From Ensifer adhaerens (GTDB lineage Bacteria; Pseudomonadota; Alphaproteobacteria; Rhizobiales; Rhizobiaceae), in contig NZ_JABEKT010000001.1 in NCBI RefSeq assembly GCF_013283195.1, positions 842,795-906,794 of the forward strand: a stretch of DNA of 64,000 nt, given 5' to 3'. Numbering within the stretch: the stretch's first letter is position 1; each line of letters starts with the position of its first letter. The notes beneath the pieces are model-generated. The model did not search any database and was not told the origin of the DNA. It saw nothing but the letters and a program-made list of their open reading frames with translations. Shown here one piece after another: positions 9,155 to 17,252 of this stretch. Made by a program: the position numbers and the translations under genes.

Positions 9155-9310
9155 CTCTCGTCTTTCGGATTTCGGTTTTCGCGCCGGTAAACGAACAAGA
9201 CCTTGGATCAGGTCGTCATCAGGCGCCGATTGCCGCGGCCAGCATCTTGTCGCCGGCCTGTTCATGGCGCGCTACATACCCGTTCGGGCCTTAAATGTAC
9301 AGTGCGCCGC

Positions 9311-9694
9311 TCAGGCGCCGGGTTCGTCGCTGCGCCGACCGAATTCGTTCGGCCCGTTGACGCCCGGCCAGAGGCAGAGCGCGATGAAAACGACGGGGCT
9401 CAACACCGGGATGAACAGGCAAAGCGCGAGCGGTCCGGGATAACCGATGTCGTGCAGCCGCTTGATGGCCAGCATGGCGATCGACAGCGTGGAAGCGAGG
9501 CCGGACACGATCAGCGCCAGCGTCCAGAGTGCCAGCGCTGTGTTGTGATTTTCGTTGGCGAACATCTGCGCGACGACAAAACCGCCGATCAGAAGCCAGA
9601 AGAGCCAAGACAGGAAAAAGGGCAGGCGGGTGATGCGGCCGGAGGGGCTGAAGAACAGCCAGATCATGTTCGGCTGCCGCCCCTCCGGCGTCAT
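9311..9694 (-). CDS. DUF805 family inner-membrane protein
   Basis: 127 residues. The DUF805 pattern is visible: WLFFSPSGRITRLPFFLSWLFWLL at the start, then RLHDIGYPGPLALCLFIPV and a final PGVNGPNEFG. Four hydrophobic segments are predicted by eye. Its ATG lies 4 nt after the dapD stop (TGATGAGATG), so it is co-transcribed and perhaps translationally coupled with dapD. The function of the family is not known; nothing visible links it to lysine synthesis. Confidence 0.85.
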   Translation of the reverse strand: MTPEGRQPNMIWLFFSPSGRITRLPFFLSWLFWLLIGGFVVAQMFANENHNTALALWTLALIVSGLASTLSIAMLAIKRLHDIGYPGPLALCLFIPVLSPVVFIALCLWPGVNGPNEFGRRSDEPGA

Positions 9695-9698
9695 CTCA

Positions 9699-10556
9699 TC
9701 AGTCTCGAAGCAGTTCGTTGATGCCGGTCTTGGAGCGGGTCTTCTCGTCGACGCGCTTGACGATGACGGCGCAGTAAAGGTTCGGGGCCGGCTGGCCATT
9801 GCCCATGGTCGAGCCCGACGGCATCGAGCCGGCGACGACGACGGAGTAGGGCGGCACTTCGCCATAGGTCACTTCGCCGGTGGCGCGGTCGACGATCTTC
9901 GTCGACTTGCCGATGAAGACGCCCATGCCGAGAACCGAGCCTTCGCGCACGATGCAGCCTTCCACGACCTCGGAGCGGGCACCGATGAAGCAGTTGTCCT
10001 CGATGATCGTCGGACCAGCCTGCATCGGTTCCAGCACGCCGCCGATGCCGACGCCGCCGGAGAGATGCACGTGCTTGCCGATCTGGGCGCAGGAACCGAC
10101 CGTTGCCCAGGTATCGACCATCGTGCCTTCACCGACATAGGCGCCGAGGTTGACAAAGGACGGCATCAGGATCGCGTTCGGGGCGATATAGGCCGAGCGG
10201 CGCACGACGCAGTTCGGCACGGCGCGGAAGCCGGCCTTTTCGAATTCGTTGACGCTCCAGCCGTCGAACTTGGAGGCGACCTTGTCCCACCAGACGGATT
10301 CTCCCGGGCCGCCCCGCACGATCTCCATCGGGTTGAGACGGAAGGAGAGCAGCACGGCTTTCTTCAGCCATTGATTGACGGTCCAATTGCCGTCGGCGCC
10401 GCGCTCTGCCACCCGCACCTTGCCGCTGTCGAGCAGGTTCAGTGCCGTCTCCACGGCATCGCGCACCGCTCCGCGCGTTCCGGTGTTAACGGAATCGCGG
10501 TCATCAAAAGCGGTGTCGATCGTCTGCGACAGGGAGGTCAGGTCGTGGTTCGTCAT
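9699..10556 (-). CDS. dapD: 2,3,4,5-tetrahydropyridine-2,6-dicarboxylate N-succinyltransferase
   Basis: 285 residues, the usual length for DapD. It transfers succinyl from succinyl-CoA to tetrahydrodipicolinate in the lysine and diaminopimelate (peptidoglycan) pathway. The left-handed beta-helix hexapeptide region is visible at about residues 105-240 (for example [37 protein letters not shown]). The N-terminal helical domain and the C-terminal GSMPSG region are intact. It is the first gene of a two-gene unit with the DUF805 protein. The 310-bp upstream region is shared with the divergent LOG gene and carries a long imperfect palindrome. Confidence 0.97.
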   Translation of the reverse strand: MTNHDLTSLSQTIDTAFDDRDSVNTGTRGAVRDAVETALNLLDSGKVRVAERGADGNWTVNQWLKKAVLLSFRLNPMEIVRGGPGESVWWDKVASKFDGWSVNEFEKAGFRAVPNCVVRRSAYIAPNAILMPSFVNLGAYVGEGTMVDTWATVGSCAQIGKHVHLSGGVGIGGVLEPMQAGPTIIEDNCFIGARSEVVEGCIVREGSVLGMGVFIGKSTKIVDRATGEVTYGEVPPYSVVVAGSMPSGSTMGNGQPAPNLYCAVIVKRVDEKTRSKTGINELLRD

Positions 10557-10866
10557 CGGAATTCCTTAAAGTTCGGCGGTTATCCTGGCAAAGCTCTACT
10601 GCATAATTCCGCAAATCGGAATCGATTTAAGGACAAAATTAAGCAGCAACACGATCTGCGGCTAAGGGTGTTCCCAGCCGGCTGGAGCCACGTGGCGCCC
10701 GAGGCCGTTCCGGAAAAGTTGAACCGCTTTTCGGCGCGACCGTCCCGCCAGGGCTTGGCAAGCTCGGACGACTCCGGCATCAGGGGCATTCATGACCGAT
10801 GAAACAGGATAGGACGCGTCCGCCCGAGATGCCGATTGTCCGGAACGCGACGGGAAAGACGATAGC
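10557..10866. other. dapD/LOG divergent intergenic region
   Basis: 310 bp without a convincing gene. It holds the imperfect palindrome at 10597-10648 described separately and must contain promoters for both flanking genes, but I cannot assign -35/-10 boxes with confidence. Short open frames here overlap each other and have no ribosome sites. Confidence 0.6.
10597..10648. repeat. long imperfect palindrome, probable dispersed rhizobial intergenic element
   Basis: TAATTCCGCAAATCGG and its interrupted complement (GATTTAAGGACAAAATTA) face each other around AATCGATT. The core ATTCCG/CGGAAT is perfect with a 5-nt centre. From memory, very similar AT-rich palindromes containing TTTGTCCTTAAATCGATTCC recur between genes in Rhizobium and Ensifer genomes. 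The repeat nature cannot be tested from one copy. Confidence 0.5.
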
Positions 10867-11766
10867 ATGGCACGCATGAAGAAGCGCAACCTGCGCCGTA
10901 AGGATGGGGTTTGGGATCCGCTGGCGGATAGCTCGCAGAGCCGGCAACGGGCGCAGACGGTTCCGCTGACGCCCCAATCGGCTTCGCCAGCCTATCGCCT
11001 CGCCTATATCGACGATGATTTTCTCTGCCGCGAGGAGCTGCGCCCGGTGCGTTTGCAGCTCGAACTCTTGAAGACCGAAATGATGCTGGAGGAACACGGC
11101 ATCAACTCGACCGTGGTGATGTTCGGTGGCGCCCGCATCCCCGAGCCCGGCGGTGACGCCTGGGCGGCCAAGAACGAAACGCAGCGCAAGAACCTCGAGG
11201 CAGCCTCGGTCTACTACGACGAGGCGCGCAAGTTCGCGCGGCTTTGCTCGGAGCATTCAGCCAAGCTGCACCACAAGGAATACGTGGTCGTCACCGGCGG
11301 CGGGCCGGGTGTGATGGAGGCGGGCAACCGTGGCGCCGACGATGTCGGTGCTCCGTCGATCGGTCTCAACATCGTCTTGCCGCACGAGCAAGCGCCGAAC
11401 CGCTTCGTGACGCCGGAGCTGTCGTTCAACTTCCACTATTTCGCCATCCGCAAGATGCATTTCCTGCTGCGCGCAAAGGCAGTGGTGGTCTTCCCGGGCG
11501 GATTCGGAACGCTCGACGAGTTGTTCGAGACAATGACGCTGATGCAGACGGGACGTATGGCTCTGGTCCCGCTGATCCTCTTCGGCGAGAAATTCTGGCG
11601 CACCATCATCAATTTCGAGGCGCTCGCCGAATTCGGCACGATCGCACCGAACGATGTGGACCTGCTGCGCTTCGTCGATACCGCCGATGAAGCCTGGGAG
11701 ATCATCTCCAGCTTCTATCAGACCGTCGATTCCAAAACCGTGCCGATGGCAAACGGCAGGCGCTAG
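10867..11766 (+). CDS. LOG family (TIGR00730-type) nucleotide-processing protein
   Basis: 299 residues. A Rossmann-like fold carries the LOG signatures GGGPGVMEAGNRGA (about residues 143-156) and PGGFGTLDELFETMTLMQTGR (about 211-231). Small LOG proteins act as cytokinin-nucleoside 5'-monophosphate phosphoribohydrolases, and longer ones such as PpnN cleave purine and pyrimidine nucleotides. Here an N-terminal extension of about 85 residues precedes the core, so a general nucleotide N-glycosidase is as likely as cytokinin activation. The old annotation 'lysine decarboxylase' for this family is misleading. Monocistronic, divergent from dapD. Confidence 0.88.
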   Translation: MARMKKRNLRRKDGVWDPLADSSQSRQRAQTVPLTPQSASPAYRLAYIDDDFLCREELRPVRLQLELLKTEMMLEEHGINSTVVMFGGARIPEPGGDAWAAKNETQRKNLEAASVYYDEARKFARLCSEHSAKLHHKEYVVVTGGGPGVMEAGNRGADDVGAPSIGLNIVLPHEQAPNRFVTPELSFNFHYFAIRKMHFLLRAKAVVVFPGGFGTLDELFETMTLMQTGRMALVPLILFGEKFWRTIINFEALAEFGTIAPNDVDLLRFVDTADEAWEIISSFYQTVDSKTVPMANGRR

Positions 11767-11845
11767 AGAGCTCTGCTTGTTCGGGTGCAATGCTCGTTTG
11801 GCGGATAGACAACGCGGCGTTGTCGTATCGGGATCTGAAATTCAC

Positions 11846-11929
11846 GCCTCCCCCTTGCGATCGTGTCCGATGCCAGGGGGAGGCGCCACGCAGACGACAC
11901 GCTCCACCGGGGGGAGGGAGAGTGTCGTC
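11846..11929. repeat. two tandem hairpins between convergent genes
   Basis: The first hairpin pairs CGCCTCCCC (11846-11854) with GGGGAGGCG (11877-11885). The second pairs GACGACAC (11893-11900) with GTGTCGTC (11922-11929). They fill most of the 185-bp gap between the LOG gene and the convergent EF-hand gene. They lack T-tracts, so they are either factor-dependent terminators or a REP-like intergenic repeat. Confidence 0.55.
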
Positions 11930-11951
11930 ATCCGGGTTTGATTTTGCTGGC

Positions 11952-12473
11952 TTAGACCTTCTTGCTGAAGTCGGCCGCGTCGATGACTCCATCGCCATTC
12001 TTGTCGCGACGCTTGAACATCTTCTCGGAAGCACTTGCGACCTCGGCAGCGCTTAGAGAGCCGTTGCCGTCGGTATCGACGCGCTTGAAGGCCTTCGGCC
12101 GCATGCCGGGCACCATGGCGGGCCGGGCTTCCCTAAGTTGGGCAAGGGCTGCGTCGCGCTCCTTGCCGTCCTTGCCCTTGGCTTCGTGCCACGCCTTGCG
12201 GGCGTCGCGGAACGCCTGGCGCTTCGCCTTCATCTCGTCGGCGCTGATCTGGCCATCGCCATTGGTGTCGAACGTCTTGAAGTTCGTGGTCATGCGCGCC
12301 TGAAACTCATCGAGCGAAACCTTGGAATCACTGTTGGTGTCCAGTCGCTTGATCATGCGCTCGGCGCGCTGTTCGGGCGTCATCTTGTCTCTGGCGGCGA
12401 ATGACGGCGCAGCCACTCCCGTGACGGCTACGGCAAGGGCGGTCACACCAAGGATCAGGGCTCTGTTACGCAT
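11952..12473 (-). CDS. secreted or periplasmic EF-hand calcium-binding protein with four EF loops
   Basis: 173 residues. A signal peptide is clear (MRNRALILGVTALAVAVTGV, cleavage after about Ala27). Four 12-residue EF-hand loops follow: DTNSDSKVSLDE (45-56), DTNGDGQISADE (69-80), DTDGNGSLSAAE (133-144) and DKNGDGVIDAAD (157-168). The loops come as two pairs separated by a basic helical linker (81-130). The last loop ends in Asp rather than Glu at position 12, which weakens Ca2+ binding in known EF-hands. Role: exported Ca2+ binding or buffering; the partner is unknown. Monocistronic and convergent with the LOG gene. Confidence 0.88.
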   Translation of the reverse strand: MRNRALILGVTALAVAVTGVAAPSFAARDKMTPEQRAERMIKRLDTNSDSKVSLDEFQARMTTNFKTFDTNGDGQISADEMKAKRQAFRDARKAWHEAKGKDGKERDAALAQLREARPAMVPGMRPKAFKRVDTDGNGSLSAAEVASASEKMFKRRDKNGDGVIDAADFSKKV

Positions 12474-12601
12474 TATGCTTCCTTTCGCTAGGGGTATCCC
12501 TGAGCGAATGATAGGCAGCTGGACGATGCGCACCAGTTAAACTTTGGTAATTTAAGTCTTTGGCGGGAAAGGGGTTTTTCCCTAGCCAAATTGTGTCGGC
12601 G

Positions 12602-13315
12602 TCAGAGGTCGGCGATCACGCGCTTGAGGAAGCCGGCGAGATCCTCGGTGACGTAGTCGATCTGCTCGTCCTGGTCGTTGGACTGCTCCCAGGATTCGGC
12701 GAACTCGTATTCGAAGTTACGCGGCACCAAGAGAACCGTCGTCATTCCCAGCGTCTTGGGGACGAGCAGGTTGCGCGGCAGGTCCTCGAACATCGCCGCG
12801 TTGCGGGTATCGACCCGGTGCAGGCTCATGAACTTGTCATAGGTTTCGCCCGCCGGCTTCGGCACGAAATCGGCAGCGACGATATCGAAGATATCGTTGA
12901 AGTGATCGAGGATGCCGAGCGCCTGCGCGGTCATCTCCGCATGCGCGACGCTGCCGTTGGTGAAGATGAACTTGCGTCCCGGCAGCGCCTTGATGGCGTC
13001 GCCCAGCGTCGGGTCCGGTGGCACGATGCTGTAGTCGATCGCGTGGGCCTTTTCGAGGAACTCGTTGGGGTCGATCCCGTGGTGGATCATCAGGCCTTTG
13101 AGCGTCGTGCCGTGATCGCGGTAATAGTCCTTCTGCAGCTTCTTCGCATCCGCCGGCTCCAGCGACAAAAGCGCGGCAACATAGGCCGTCATGTTGCGGT
13201 CGATCTGCGAGAACAGATTGACGTGGTGCGGATAGAGCGTGTTGTCCAGGTCGAACACCCAGTCGGTGACATGGGAGAAATCGTCGTGGGTCGGCAGGCG
13301 ATCGAGCTTTTTCAT
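12602..13315 (-). CDS. HAD-superfamily pyrimidine 5'-nucleotidase-like phosphatase
   Basis: 237 residues. HAD motif I is DLDNTLYP (about residues 21-28), motif II FTNGS, motif III with lysine in VPKPAGETYDKF, and motif IV MFEDLPRNL. This matches the SDT1/Phm8-type nucleotidase subgroup common in alphaproteobacteria. The start at 13315 (MKKLDRLPTHDD) puts motif I at the usual distance; a longer frame upstream is not conserved in composition. It likely dephosphorylates UMP/CMP or similar phosphometabolites in the cytoplasm. It is divergent from the fatty acid hydroxylase gene. Confidence 0.88.
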   Translation of the reverse strand: MKKLDRLPTHDDFSHVTDWVFDLDNTLYPHHVNLFSQIDRNMTAYVAALLSLEPADAKKLQKDYYRDHGTTLKGLMIHHGIDPNEFLEKAHAIDYSIVPPDPTLGDAIKALPGRKFIFTNGSVAHAEMTAQALGILDHFNDIFDIVAADFVPKPAGETYDKFMSLHRVDTRNAAMFEDLPRNLLVPKTLGMTTVLLVPRNFEYEFAESWEQSNDQDEQIDYVTEDLAGFLKRVIADL

Positions 13316-13465
13316 GACTGCCTTATGACATGGCGGTGATGGGCGGCAAACGACAAAATGCAAAGCGCGGCACGGGTTGTCCTTCAGGTGAAAACATTTC
13401 CACTTTGAATTGCCAAAACGGCATGGCATCTTTCGTCCGGGGCGGTTCTTCACGCGGGACGGCAG

Positions 13466-14263
13466 ATGCACATGTCGGACGAAGTGTTCTCTCTGCTGTT
13501 TCTGTTCGGGTTTTACGCAACGACCGTCGTCACCTATTTCGCTTTCGGCTACGGTCTGACCTGGTTCAACGCGTGCAATCCGGAGCGCAAGATCCAGAAG
13601 GGGCGTAGCTCAGACAGGCGCCGCAAGGCGGAGATCCGCCAGAGCCTGGCGTCGATGTTCAGCGCCTGCCTGCCGCTGACCATCGGCCTCTACGTGCAGC
13701 AGAAGGGCTGGGCGCCGGCGCCCTGGGCTCTGCGCTGGTGGGCAGCGGTGCCGCTCTTCGTGCTCTGCATGTTCCTCTACGATACCTGGTTCTATTTCAT
13801 GCATCGCCTGCTGCACACCAGGTGGCTCTTCCCGTTGCACGCCCTTCATCACAAAAGCGTCGCGCCAACGATCTGGAGCACCTATTCGGAAGATGTCATC
13901 GACAACTTCCTCTTGCAGAGTTATTCGGCCGTCATCGTTTTCATCGTTCCGTTCCCGCCGGCAATCCTCATCGGGCACCGATTGTTCGAACATTTCAACG
14001 GCATGATCGGCCACTGCGGCTTTGAGTATTTCGCCGCGTCGACGGCGCGCTATCCGTCGCCCCTGTTGTGCACCACGTTCCATGACCAGCATCATTCCAG
14101 CTTCCGGTACAACTACGGAAACTATTTCTCCTTCTGGGATCGCCTGCTCGGCACGATCGCGCCGACCTACGACCAGAGCGTGAAGTTCTTCGAAGAGGAG
14201 GGCCCGCCGCTCATCCTCCGGCGGGCCGGCGAACTGGCGGACGTTCAGGAAAAGCCGGACTGA
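13466..14263 (+). CDS. membrane fatty acid hydroxylase/sterol desaturase superfamily protein
   Basis: 265 residues (start ATG at 13466; a second ATG two codons in is possible). The di-iron histidine clusters are present in order: HRLLH, HALHH, a distal H in HFNGMIGHCGFE, and HDQHH. Several hydrophobic helices flank them (about residues 7-30, 65-100 and 145-170). Members hydroxylate or desaturate lipid chains with O2 using a di-iron centre in the membrane. The precise substrate (ornithine lipid, lipid A chain, carotenoid or hopanoid) cannot be told. The next gene is on the same strand, 80 bp away. Confidence 0.85.
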   Translation: MHMSDEVFSLLFLFGFYATTVVTYFAFGYGLTWFNACNPERKIQKGRSSDRRRKAEIRQSLASMFSACLPLTIGLYVQQKGWAPAPWALRWWAAVPLFVLCMFLYDTWFYFMHRLLHTRWLFPLHALHHKSVAPTIWSTYSEDVIDNFLLQSYSAVIVFIVPFPPAILIGHRLFEHFNGMIGHCGFEYFAASTARYPSPLLCTTFHDQHHSSFRYNYGNYFSFWDRLLGTIAPTYDQSVKFFEEEGPPLILRRAGELADVQEKPD

Positions 14264-14343
14264 TATCGACCAGCGCTGGTATAATTCGCCTTGGCTGTAC
14301 GGAGTTCTTGGCAATCTCAGGATCGGCATGCTAGCTCGCAGCC

Positions 14344-15258
14344 ATGGAAACCTGGGTACTCATCACCGTCGCTGCGGCCTTCCTTCAGAATGTCCGCTCC
14401 GCCATGCAGAAACACTTGAAGGGCGTGATGGGCACGACGGGCGCGACCTTCGTGCGCTTCGGTTTCGGCCTGCCCTTTGCGCTTCTTTATCTCTTCGTGC
14501 TCTGGCAGGTGGTGGGCCGTCCGCTGCCGGTGCCGAACGGCACCTTCTTCCTCTGGGCGGTGATCGGCGGGCTTGCGCAGATCGCGGCGACCTTCCTGCT
14601 CGTCCATCTGTTCTCCTTCCGCAATTTTGCGGTCGGCACCGCCTATTCGCGCACCGAGCCGGCACAGGCCGCCCTCTTTGGCCTCATCTTCCTCGGAGAG
14701 CATGCGAGCCAGGGCACGCTGGTGGCGATCGCCATCTCGGTCGTCGGCGTGATGCTGATCTCGGTCGCGCGCACGACACTCAGCCCACGCTCGCTGGTCA
14801 CGTCGGTTTTCAGCCGCACCGCCGGCATCGGCCTTCTCTCGGGAACGTTCTTCGGGCTTTCGGCCGTCGCCTATCGTTCGGCTTCTCTGGCGCTGGCGCC
14901 CAGCCTGCCGGCGCCCGACTACATGATGCAGGCGAGTTTCACGCTCGGCTTCGTCATCCTGCTGCAGACGATTGTCATGCTCATCTGGATCGTGGTGCGC
15001 GAGCCGGGCGAACTGAAGCTCATCGCCGCCGCCTGGAAGCCGGCCTTCGTCGTCGGCTTCGTCGGCGCCTCCGCCTCGTTCGGCTGGTTCATGGCGATGA
15101 CCTTGCAGCAGGCGGCGATCGTCAAAGTGGTGGCGCAGGTCGAGATGCTATTCACATTCGCCTCGTCCTTCTTCATCTTCCGCGAATGGATCAATCGTCT
15201 CGAACTTCTCGGGTGCCTGCTGATCGTGCTCGGCGTGGTGACGCTCGTCCTGATCTGA
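14344..15258 (+). CDS. EamA/DMT superfamily transporter
   Basis: 304 residues with about ten hydrophobic helices in two EamA repeats. Family marks include TAYSRTEPAQAALFGLIFLGE in the first repeat and VVAQVEMLFTFASSFFIFREWI in the second, the conserved glutamate-proline or glutamate region before helices 5 and 10. A metabolite exporter of unknown substrate. ATG at 14344 begins directly with the first helix (METWVLITVAAAFLQNV). A hairpin follows the stop. Confidence 0.87.
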   Translation: METWVLITVAAAFLQNVRSAMQKHLKGVMGTTGATFVRFGFGLPFALLYLFVLWQVVGRPLPVPNGTFFLWAVIGGLAQIAATFLLVHLFSFRNFAVGTAYSRTEPAQAALFGLIFLGEHASQGTLVAIAISVVGVMLISVARTTLSPRSLVTSVFSRTAGIGLLSGTFFGLSAVAYRSASLALAPSLPAPDYMMQASFTLGFVILLQTIVMLIWIVVREPGELKLIAAAWKPAFVVGFVGASASFGWFMAMTLQQAAIVKVVAQVEMLFTFASSFFIFREWINRLELLGCLLIVLGVVTLVLI

Positions 15259-15280
15259 CAACGTGCTGATCTGAAAAAAT

Positions 15281-15302
15281 AGACGCCCGAAAACCGGCGT
15301 CT
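15281..15302. terminator. hairpin after the DMT gene
   Basis: AGACGCC/GGCGTCT stem with an 8-nt loop, preceded on the plus strand by six A residues and with no T-tract after it. It could act as a weak terminator for the upstream gene or separate it from ada. Confidence 0.45.
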
Positions 15303-15333
15303 CTTCGCCCTGCGGTCGTGGTAGAACCACGCC

Positions 15334-16413
15334 ATGTTGTTCGATCTTCCTTCCGATGAAACGCTCTACGACGCCCTGATGGCGCGAAGCACCGAGTACG
15401 AAGGTTCAGCCTTCGTCTGCGTCAAGACGACAGGCGTCTTCTGCCGCCTGTCCTGCCCAGCCCGCAAGCCGAAGCGGGAAAACACCATTTTCGTGGGCTC
15501 GATCGGCGCCTGCCTGGAGACGGGGTTCCGTCCCTGCCAGCGCTGCCGGCCGCTCGCCACCTTCGGCGCCAAGGATCCGCTGGTGCAAGAGCTGCTGCAG
15601 GCGCTGGAGGCAGCACCTGAGCGGCGCTGGAGCGAGGATGATATCGTGCGCCGCGGGCTCGATCCGTCGACTGTCCGACGGGCGTTCAAACGCAATCTCG
15701 GCATCACCTTTCTCGATCTGGCGCGGTATCGCCGCCTGGGGCTTGCTGCCCGCCAACTCGCCGACGGAGGGCGCGTGATCGACGCCCAGCTCGAAGCCGG
15801 CTACGAATCGCCGAGCGGCTTTCGTGCCGCCTTCCAGCGATTGCTTGGCGACGCGCCGGCCGCCGCTTTCGGGCGGGAGCTGCTCTCCTTCGATTGGCTC
15901 GAGACGCCGATCGGCCCCATGGTCGCAATCGGCGACGCCACACATCTGCATCTGCTCGAGTTCCATGATCGCAAAGCATTGCCGACGGAACTCGCGGCGC
16001 TGAAGCGCGCGACACGCTCGGCGATTGTCCCCGGCAGGACGGCGCCGATCGACAGGATTGAAGGCGAGTTGAAGGCCTATTTTGCGGGCGATATGGGCGC
16101 ATTCCAAACGCCGCTTGCGCCCGGCGGGACGCCTTTCGAGCGCAACGTCTGGGAGAAGCTTGTCAAAATTCCCGCCGGTGGGACGCGGTCCTATGGTGAC
16201 ATTGCCCGCGAGGTCGCTACGATCCAGTCCGCGCGTGCCGTGGCCAGTGCCAACGGATCCAACCGGATCGCCATCGTCATACCCTGCCACCGCTGCCTTG
16301 GCGCAGACGGTTCGCTCACGGGTTACGGCGGTGGGCTCTGGCGGAAACAGTGGCTGTTGCGGCACGAGGCGAAAGCGAAACCTGTCAGCCCGTTCGTGGA
16401 GGAAACGCAATGA
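15334..16413 (+). CDS. ada: bifunctional transcriptional activator / methylated-DNA repair protein Ada
   Basis: 359 residues, full Ada length. The N-terminal zinc domain has Cys37, Cys41, Cys68 and Cys71 (VFCRLSCPARKP and RPCQRCRP), which match E. coli Cys38, 42, 69 and 72. Cys37 should accept methyl from phosphotriesters and turn Ada into an activator. An AraC-type helix-turn-helix follows (about 85-180). The C-terminal O6-methylguanine methyltransferase has IPCHRC. All three parts are intact. The stop overlaps the start of the next gene (ATGA), so the pair is translationally coupled. The partner is not alkB or another known repair gene. Confidence 0.95.
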   Translation: MLFDLPSDETLYDALMARSTEYEGSAFVCVKTTGVFCRLSCPARKPKRENTIFVGSIGACLETGFRPCQRCRPLATFGAKDPLVQELLQALEAAPERRWSEDDIVRRGLDPSTVRRAFKRNLGITFLDLARYRRLGLAARQLADGGRVIDAQLEAGYESPSGFRAAFQRLLGDAPAAAFGRELLSFDWLETPIGPMVAIGDATHLHLLEFHDRKALPTELAALKRATRSAIVPGRTAPIDRIEGELKAYFAGDMGAFQTPLAPGGTPFERNVWEKLVKIPAGGTRSYGDIAREVATIQSARAVASANGSNRIAIVIPCHRCLGADGSLTGYGGGLWRKQWLLRHEAKAKPVSPFVEETQ

Positions 16414-17177
16414 ACCAGAAGGAAAAGGCGCTCGCCTTTGCCGCCCTGCATAAAAAGGGCGATCCGGTGGTGCTCTACAACATCTGGGATGCCGGCAGCG
16501 CCAAGGCGGTCGCCGAGGCCGGAGCCAGGGCGCTTGCGACCGGCAGCTGGTCGATTGCCGCCGCCCATGGCTTCGGCGATGGCGAGAAGGTGCCGCTGGC
16601 GCTGCTGACTGATATAGCCCGGCTGATCGTCGGCTCGACGGAACTGCCGGTGACGGTCGATTTCGAGGGTGCCTATTCCGACGATCCGGCAACGGGGGCG
16701 GCCAACGTCTCGCGCTTGATCGACGCCGGCGCCATCGGCATCAATTTCGAGGATCAGGTGGTCGGCAAGTCAGGCGTGCATGCGATCGAGAAGCAGGCGG
16801 CCCGCATCCGTGCGATCCGCGAAATGGCGGACCGCCGCGGCGTGCCGTTCTTCATCAATGCCCGCACCGACCTGTTTCTGCAGGCAAGCGATGCGGCTGA
16901 GCACGCCGGCCTCGTCGATGAGGCGATTGCGCGTGGAAGGGCCTTTGCCGAAGCGGGCGCCAACGGCTTCTTCGTGCCGTGGCTGGTCGACGCGGACCTG
17001 ATCGCCAAGGTCTGTGCCGCCTCGAGCCTGCCGGTCAATGTGATGATGCGGCCCGGCGCACCGGATCCGAAGACGCTGGCGGGCGCCGGCGTCGCCCGTG
17101 TCAGCTACGGGCCGTTCCCCTATCGGGCGATGATGGAAAAGTTGAAACAGGACGCTCAGGCCGTCTATCAGGCCTGA
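16410..17177 (+). CDS. phosphoenolpyruvate mutase / isocitrate lyase superfamily enzyme
   Basis: 255 residues. A TIM-barrel of the PEPM/ICL superfamily: VLYNIWDAGSAKAV at the start, metal-site DFEGAYSDD, GINFEDQVVG and FFINARTDLF. The K-K/R-C-G-H catalytic loop of true isocitrate and methylisocitrate lyases is absent, so it is neither of these. It more likely cleaves or hydrolyses a small oxo-acid, as oxaloacetate decarboxylase or PEP-mutase-like homologues do. It overlaps the ada stop by 4 nt and ends at a strong terminator. Co-expression with an alkylation-repair regulator is unexplained. Confidence 0.85.
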   Translation: MNQKEKALAFAALHKKGDPVVLYNIWDAGSAKAVAEAGARALATGSWSIAAAHGFGDGEKVPLALLTDIARLIVGSTELPVTVDFEGAYSDDPATGAANVSRLIDAGAIGINFEDQVVGKSGVHAIEKQAARIRAIREMADRRGVPFFINARTDLFLQASDAAEHAGLVDEAIARGRAFAEAGANGFFVPWLVDADLIAKVCAASSLPVNVMMRPGAPDPKTLAGAGVARVSYGPFPYRAMMEKLKQDAQAVYQA

Positions 17178-17192
17178 GCCAGGCGAAAAATG

Positions 17193-17230
17193 AAAGCGGG
17201 ACACGGCCCGAAGGTCGTGTCCCGCTTTTT
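17193..17230. terminator. bidirectional terminator between PEPM-like gene and argB
   Basis: A 13-bp stem, AAAGCGGGACACG with its exact complement, 10-nt loop, followed by a T-run on the plus strand and an A-run on the other side. It serves two convergent genes. Confidence 0.9.
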
Positions 17231-17252
17231 CATACGTCCTGGGTCGCGCCGA

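Noticed and set aside
7154-9190. 678-codon open frame on the plus strand antisense to the DEAD-box helicase
   Set aside because: The minus strand carries all helicase motifs; this frame shows low-complexity Arg/Ala/Val composition and begins inside the terminator.
10867-11766. Lysine decarboxylase
   Set aside because: The motif PGGxGTxxE marks the LOG family; the decarboxylase label is a historical misannotation.
16410-17177. Isocitrate lyase or methylisocitrate lyase
   Set aside because: The K-K/R-C-G-H active-site loop is missing; only the superfamily can be claimed.
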